DNA of 64,000 nt. It comes from Streptacidiphilus jeojiense (lineage in GTDB: Bacteria; Actinomycetota; Actinomycetes; Streptomycetales; Streptomycetaceae). Below are positions 59,261-64,000 of the stretch, piece by piece. Both the position numbers and the translations under genes were made by a program. Every line of letters starts with the position of its first letter. Position 1 is the stretch's first letter. Under the pieces are notes generated by a model. That model did not search any database, was not told where the DNA came from, and saw nothing but the letters and a program-made list of their open reading frames with translations. Location of the stretch: positions 62,001 through 126,000 of the forward strand of contig NZ_JOEH01000003.1 of assembly GCF_000719095.1 (NCBI RefSeq), in the 5' to 3' direction.

Positions 59261-60367
59261 CTACAGGGTGTCGATGCAGTGGCGTAGCAGCGTGCTCAAC
59301 CACAGGGGCGGCGGAACATCGTGCATCCTGACCAGGTTGGCCTTCTTGCTGATCTGACGGTGCAGCACGTCGTGGCCTTGCGTCTTGAACCTGCTCAAGT
59401 TGCCCATGTAGGACTTGTCGACGGGCGTCGGCCACTTGTGGTTGCTGGCCAGCTGCTCGAAGGTGCCCGCGCCGAAGATTGGCGGGACATGGTCGAGGAT
59501 CGCCCGCAGCAAGGTATGGCATGCGTACGGGTGCTCGTCGGCAAAGTTGCTGTTGAGCTCGCGGATCAGGCCGATCAGCTTGTCCAGATGCCATGAGGTC
59601 TCCCCGGCCTCGTCTTCCAGTTCCTTGATCAGGGACTCGTCGACGTACTCCGGCCGAGGCAGCGGCTCGGCTGCGGGAGCTAGGGGGAAGGTCTGAGCCG
59701 GCCGGAATATTATCCCCGGAGGCATGGCAGTGCCGACCTCGTACACCTGCGGCTGCGCGGGTGTGGGCATCAGCTGTACGACTCGCTCGACGTAAGCTGG
59801 GAGGTCCCGGACGTCCTCGTAGTCGCTGATCTGGGGCCGGATATCTCGGCTCCAACCGCCATCCGCTTCGGTGCGTGGGCTACTGGCCCAGGTCGGAGGC
59901 TCGTGATCCATGAGGTCAGGGAGCCAGCCCATGAAAATGTCGCTAACGGACGGGTGGGCCCGCTTGATGTCGGCGGAGGTCACTCGCACCTCGGTGACCG
60001 TCTGGGTGGAGATGGGCGCATTGCGCTCCAGCTCGGCTACCGTGCCCAGGACGAGCAGGAACGGTCGGGCGACGGCCGAGGCGAAGTCGGGCACGTGCAG
60101 CCCGGCAGCAATAGTCAGGGCCGGACGAGTGTTGTCGGCTGGGTACGGCCGGTCCGACCAGACCAGCCCGTATGAAACCCCAGCGAGGCTCTGCGAGCCC
60201 ACCCGGGGGAGCGAGTTGAGGACCTGGGTGGCATCGAGCCTGTGGCGGCGGAGCATCCGCTGTACGGCGTCCCAGACCGGCCACTGGTTGTCCTTGAGGA
60301 AGGCACCGGCCATCGTCTCGATGAGTAGCTGCTGATCCTGACTGAGCGGTCCGAACAGGTCTGGCAC
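59261..60367 (-). CDS. Hypothetical protein between nuclease genes
   Basis: 368 residues. The N-terminal half (QLLIETMAGAFLKDNQWPVW, DAVQRMLRRHRLDATQVLNS) is a helical, possibly winged-helix segment followed by a beta-rich stretch. The C-terminal 130 residues (DKLIGLIRELNSNFADEHPY, ACHTLLRAILDHVPPIFGAG, LHRQISKKANLVRMHDVPPP) form an all-helical domain. I recall its pattern from proteins of mobile elements and defence islands, but I cannot name it. No catalytic motif is evident. It is convergent with the nuclease pair and divergent from the giant STAND gene. The start is GTG at 60367 with only a weak ribosome site. Confidence 0.6.
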   Translation of the reverse strand: MPDLFGPLSQDQQLLIETMAGAFLKDNQWPVWDAVQRMLRRHRLDATQVLNSLPRVGSQSLAGVSYGLVWSDRPYPADNTRPALTIAAGLHVPDFASAVARPFLLVLGTVAELERNAPISTQTVTEVRVTSADIKRAHPSVSDIFMGWLPDLMDHEPPTWASSPRTEADGGWSRDIRPQISDYEDVRDLPAYVERVVQLMPTPAQPQVYEVGTAMPPGIIFRPAQTFPLAPAAEPLPRPEYVDESLIKELEDEAGETSWHLDKLIGLIRELNSNFADEHPYACHTLLRAILDHVPPIFGAGTFEQLASNHKWPTPVDKSYMGNLSRFKTQGHDVLHRQISKKANLVRMHDVPPPLWLSTLLRHCIDTL

Positions 60368-60720
60368 GGCGGTTCCGATCCTGCGAGTTCAGCGCGATGG
60401 TGATGGCCAGCGTAGCGACGAGGCTGCGCCTGCGTTAGATTTCTGTGGCCCCCTTGGCCGCTTGGGCGAGGGTGCTTGGGGTTCCGATGCGCGCGAGATC
60501 AGCGGTCCACGGCTGCCCGACCTTTAGGCAGTTGAACGTCTTCATGCCGCAGCGCTAGCCATTTACTGAGTCGACTTCACACGCTGAACAGCGCCGTGCG
60601 TAGCGTGTGCGTGACAATCAGTAGTAACATAGTCGCTTAGAAGGGTGGAGACACTAACACGGTCTCCGAGTATTCCATGAAGCAGATGACGCAATCTTTG
60701 CGACAGCTCAGGAGAGTCTC
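60368..60720. other. Divergent intergenic region, no gene seen
   Basis: 353 bp, AT-richer than the chromosome, between the hypothetical and STAND genes. It holds an inverted repeat (GGAGAC at 60647-60652, GTCTCC at 60662-60667, 9-nt loop), which may be an operator, and a good ribosome site AGGAGAG at 60710. I see no clear -10/-35 pair and no RNA fold. Confidence 0.5.
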
Positions 60721-63700
60721 GTGAGTCCCAGGCCTGGAGGCGACGCCGACAAATTCGGCAACCGTTACGAAGGAGCTTGGACGGTCCGGCATCTTCTCTA
60801 TGTCCTACAGGGCAGAGCCGAATCAATTACTGTCGAAGACGTTGACGAGCTAGCCGAGGGCGCCGAGTTCACATATCGCTGTGGCGATGTCGTAGAAGTT
60901 CATCAAGTCAAGCGCCAGAACCGTAACGCGAATAGCTGGACTGTCCAGTCTCTCCAGGGCAAGGAGGTATGGGGAAACGCGCGACGCCATGTCGAGGCTG
61001 GCCGACAATTTCACTTTGTATCCCTGCTCCCAGCGTATCCACTCCAGGAGCTGGCCGATCGCGCAAGGCGCTCGGGAGATCTTGCGGAATTTGTTGATAA
61101 GTGGTTGACGGGAAAATTAGGAGAACTGTTCAATGACCTAGCGTCTCCCGCCATATTTGGCTCCGCAGAGATAGCTTGGAGGGTCCTGCGCGGGTTTTGG
61201 ATTCAATGGCCTGACGAGCACGACGTCGTGACAATGAACTCGGTGCTCGCCGAGCTCGTGCTAGAAGGCGCCTCCGGAAGACTGGCAGCGGTTGGGCTGG
61301 GAGATCTCGCTCTTTACAATCTGGGCGTTCATCTAGATGGGCCTGCGATTGAATCTCGGCTTCGGGAATATGAACTGAAGAGGCGTCAGTCCCTTCAGGG
61401 AATCTCTCTTGTCGTAGGGCTTCAGGAGGTTTCCACGGCGTGGGCCGCCAGCGTCGAACGCGAGCTCCTTAAGCCCACCATCGCCCGCACCGAGTCTGAA
61501 CGGCTTGTCGAACTGATCCACGGTTCGGATCAGTTGCTGTTGCTAATGGGAGCCGCCGGGGGTGGCAAGAGCGCTGTTCTGCACCACGCCTTCAGGCAAC
61601 TTGAGCGAGATGCACTGACGGTTCTCGGCTTCCGGATTGATCGCCTAGATCCCTTCGCGTCGACAACCGAGCTTGGCCAGAGAATTGGCCTGAGTGTGTC
61701 GCCAGTCGCCGCGCTTGCGGCAGTGGCCGGAGACCGTCGAAGCGTACTCATCGTGGACCAGGTGGACGCTGTCAGCCTTATGTCGGGCCGAATGCCGCGA
61801 AGCTTTGATGCGGTAGCGGACCTGGTACGAGAAGCATCGGCGTTTCGCAACATGCGTGTTGTACTATCTTGTCGAAAATTCGACGCTGAAAACGACTACC
61901 GCATTCGCGAGCTTGTCAGCGACAAGAGTTCCACGCGCATCGAAGTTGCCGAACTAACCGATGCGCAGGTGACAGAAGCCGTTCAGGCAATGGGCTTGGA
62001 TGCTGCAGCCCTAAATACTCACCAGCTAAAACTACTGCGGATACCTTTGCATCTTGTGCTTCTGCAGAGCATCGCCGGAGATACGGACGCCCTAGCTTTC
62101 CATACAACCAAGAACCTCTTCGATGCATTCTGGAGGCGCAAGCTGACAAACAGTACACAAAGGCGTGCATCGATAGGCTTCGGCAAGGTGATCGCAACTG
62201 TCGCCGAGGCAATCAGCTTGCAGCAACGGCTCTCAGTTCCTGCCACCGTCTTGGACGTGGATGATCTGGTCGTTGATGCCGATGTGCTGGTGTCGGAGCA
62301 TGTACTGGTTCGCGATGGGCAGCAAGTCGCATTCTTCCATGAGAGCTTTTTCGACTACGCCTTTGCTCGCGGCTGGGTCGCCCGCAATCAGCCGCTCGTT
62401 GAATTCTTGACCAGTGGGGAACAAGAGCTATTCCGCCGAGCGCAGGTGCGGCAAATTTTGAATCACCTGCGCGAGCTTGAGCCCGACCGCTTTGCTGTTG
62501 AAGTTGAGCAACTCCTTCTTAGCCCTGGGGTTCGCTACCACATCAAGCATGTAGTGCTGGCCCTTCTCAAGGAATTGCCCGAGCCAACATTGCACGAATG
62601 GGAAATGGTTGCTACCGTCCTCAATGCACATCCGACCTTCGAGGAGGCGCTATGGCAATCCCTTCGAGCACCGGGCTGGTTTAAGCGTCTGGACACGGAG
62701 GGCGTGATCGAGGACTGGCTGGCCGGGACAGAAGCCGAGCAGGCTCGGGCTCTTGAGATCATGACAAGTACGGTGAAACAGAACCCGGACCGATTGGCCC
62801 AGATCCTTCGGCCCTACATCGCCGAGCCCGCATACCCAAACTGGCTGCGCTGGGTTGCTCGCTTCACTGACCTTGGCGAGAGCCGGCCTATGTTTGATCT
62901 TGTCCTGGATGCCGTTCGCGATGGGAAATACGGAAGTCCGTCGGAAGAGCTGTGGCTCTCGGCTCACCAACTGGGCCAACAGCAACCTGCGTGGGCCGTC
63001 GAGTTGCTGGCTGCTTACCTTGTCGACCGACCTGAGGCTATGGCACTGGGTTCTGACGGCAAGGTGGCGGCGCTCCTCGATCGAGACCACACCGCCACCG
63101 AGCTGGCACGCCTCGGAGCCGCCGGTGCGCCCCAGCAGTTCTGCGATCTCCTGCTTCCCTACATGCTCCGAGTGATGGCGACGACCGCGTATGACACGAG
63201 CGACGATCACCGTCCGGTTCGAGATCGGCACTTCTCGTTTCGCTACCCAAACACGAACCTACGCCAGTTGGGGGATGCCCTCCTGGCCGGGGCCGCCTCC
63301 GCTATCCGTGCTGTAGTTGAACAGAAGCACAGCGAGGCTCGGCCGATCCTCGAAACGCTCGCCGCCGATCCTCATGACGCCGCTCAGTGGCTCTTGTACG
63401 AGGGGCTGCGCGCTGACGGCGAAACATTCGCACAGTGGGCGGCCGACCTGCTCCTGCAAGGCTCGCACCGATTCATGAGCGGCTACTCCGAGAACGGCGT
63501 GTGGATGGCCCGCCAGCTGATTCAAGCCACAAGTTCGTTTATGCCTGAAGAGCCTTTCCAGCGCCTTGAGAATGCGATCCTGGCACTCCGCTATCCCCGG
63601 CGATCCAAAGGCTGGCACACCTTCAATCTGATTTCGGGAATGGATGAAGCTCGCCTCTCAGAGCTTGGGCGTCGCCGTCTAGGTGAGCTAAGGCGGGTTT

Positions 63701-64000
63701 TCGATGCCGACGAGCCGGCGGAGCCGCAGGGAGTAACGGGGGGCTTCATCGCATCGCCAATTAGCCAGGGCGCTGCGGAGCACATGAACGACGGGCAGTG
63801 GCTGAGCGCAATGGCGAAGCACAATGCGACGGGTAGGAACTGGGGGGCTGGCGGCGCCCATGAACTGTCAGGAGTACTCAAAGAACAGACGAAGCGGGAT
63901 CCAGATAGATTCGCTCAACTTGCCCTTAGAATTACCAGGGAGACGAACCCTGTCTACGCAGGCGCTATCCTGCTCGGACTGGGAGAAGGTGAAACCCTGC
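60721..64000 (+). CDS. Giant nuclease-STAND NTPase (Avs-like), 3' end outside window
   Basis: 1093 residues visible, with no stop before the window ends. The N-terminal domain (DKFGNRYEGAWTVRHLLYVL, then DVVEVHQVKRQNRNANSWTV with Q62-x-K64) is a Mrr/Cap4-like PD-(D/E)XK nuclease. Residues 270-420 are a STAND/NACHT-type NTPase: Walker A GAAGGGKS (277-284), Walker B VLIVDQVD (342-349), sensor VVLSCRKF. A winged-helix-like part (VAFFHESFFDYAFARGWVAR) and long helical repeats follow, the usual target-binding region. Avs proteins sense phage proteins and then activate their effector. AGGAGAG ahead of the GTG at 60721 fixes the start. TTA codon at 61117. Target unknown. Confidence 0.82.
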   Translation, partial: MSPRPGGDADKFGNRYEGAWTVRHLLYVLQGRAESITVEDVDELAEGAEFTYRCGDVVEVHQVKRQNRNANSWTVQSLQGKEVWGNARRHVEAGRQFHFVSLLPAYPLQELADRARRSGDLAEFVDKWLTGKLGELFNDLASPAIFGSAEIAWRVLRGFWIQWPDEHDVVTMNSVLAELVLEGASGRLAAVGLGDLALYNLGVHLDGPAIESRLREYELKRRQSLQGISLVVGLQEVSTAWAASVERELLKPTIARTESERLVELIHGSDQLLLLMGAAGGGKSAVLHHAFRQLERDALTVLGFRIDRLDPFASTTELGQRIGLSVSPVAALAAVAGDRRSVLIVDQVDAVSLMSGRMPRSFDAVADLVREASAFRNMRVVLSCRKFDAENDYRIRELVSDKSSTRIEVAELTDAQVTEAVQAMGLDAAALNTHQLKLLRIPLHLVLLQSIAGDTDALAFHTTKNLFDAFWRRKLTNSTQRRASIGFGKVIATVAEAISLQQRLSVPATVLDVDDLVVDADVLVSEHVLVRDGQQVAFFHESFFDYAFARGWVARNQPLVEFLTSGEQELFRRAQVRQILNHLRELEPDRFAVEVEQLLLSPGVRYHIKHVVLALLKELPEPTLHEWEMVATVLNAHPTFEEALWQSLRAPGWFKRLDTEGVIEDWLAGTEAEQARALEIMTSTVKQNPDRLAQILRPYIAEPAYPNWLRWVARFTDLGESRPMFDLVLDAVRDGKYGSPSEELWLSAHQLGQQQPAWAVELLAAYLVDRPEAMALGSDGKVAALLDRDHTATELARLGAAGAPQQFCDLLLPYMLRVMATTAYDTSDDHRPVRDRHFSFRYPNTNLRQLGDALLAGAASAIRAVVEQKHSEARPILETLAADPHDAAQWLLYEGLRADGETFAQWAADLLLQGSHRFMSGYSENGVWMARQLIQATSSFMPEEPFQRLENAILALRYPRRSKGWHTFNLISGMDEARLSELGRRRLGELRRVFDADEPAEPQGVTGGFIASPISQGAAEHMNDGQWLSAMAKHNATGRNWGAGGAHELSGVLKEQTKRDPDRFAQLALRITRETNPVYAGAILLGLGEGETL

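Overview
The window is high-GC actinobacterial DNA, most likely from a Streptomycetaceae chromosome (Streptomyces, Kitasatospora or Streptacidiphilus). The evidence is strong third-position GC bias, frequent GTG/TTG starts and GTGA/ATGA overlaps, an AfsK-like Ser/Thr kinase with a PQQ propeller, an HrdD-type sigma factor behind a perfect sigma-R promoter, the actinobacterial division gene sepX/glpR, and a paired glycosyltransferase locus. Positions 1 to about 49.6 kb look like resident chromosome. From about 49.6 kb to the end is an integrated accessory island that starts at a tRNA-Ala gene and runs off the window.

Chromosomal part. The 3' end of an acyl-CoA dehydrogenase gene and a deazaflavin-type reductase (1-1249) are followed by a TetR regulator, a cyclopropane-fatty-acid synthase-like methyltransferase and the AfsK-like kinase. 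galE, a DUF35 OB-fold protein and a thiolase-like protein lie on the minus strand, divergent from a FadD3-like acyl-CoA ligase. Two copies of one palindrome sit in the divergent promoter. A GT2/GtrA protein and a polytopic GT39 glycosyltransferase overlap by ATGA. hrdD, a small protein gene, mscL, a short membrane protein gene and an MTA phosphorylase gene follow.

The most striking chromosomal stretch is 18.6-37.2 kb, all on the minus strand with very tight spacing. In order of transcription it has a Crp-type regulator, a class III nucleotide cyclase-like protein, a P-loop NTPase, an SPFH-like protein, a 2-TM Pycsar-type effector, a secreted/anchored vWA protein, a tubulin/FtsZ-like protein, a large membrane protein, a pseudokinase-GTPase fusion and a GAP1-like tail-anchored protein. 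I read this as a composite nucleotide-signalling and GTPase conflict (anti-phage or stress) system.

A CIRCE-controlled FmdB zinc ribbon, a K+/H+ antiporter, a penicillin-acylase-family protein, 5-formyl-THF cyclo-ligase, a GGDEF protein and the conserved block galU-glp-moaC-mog-GNAT-sepX complete the chromosomal part. Glp and SepX/GlpR are known partners in actinobacterial division and are separated here by three small genes.

Accessory island (49,626 to end). A large serine recombinase reads out of the element, through the antisense strand of tRNA-Ala and into antisense sepX. Next come a replication-relaxation pseudogene cut by an IS5-like element, an FG-GAP pseudogene cut on the other side and frameshifted, an Ntn-hydrolase-like protein, and a minus-strand block of five small or regulatory genes (XRE-DUF5753 and DUF6879 types). 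A cluster of likely defence genes ends the window: a TIR-like/PD-(D/E)XK fusion, a second PD-(D/E)XK nuclease, an unknown 368-residue protein, and a giant Avs-like nuclease-STAND NTPase that is still open at position 64,000. Several island genes carry TTA codons, so they may depend on the bldA tRNA.
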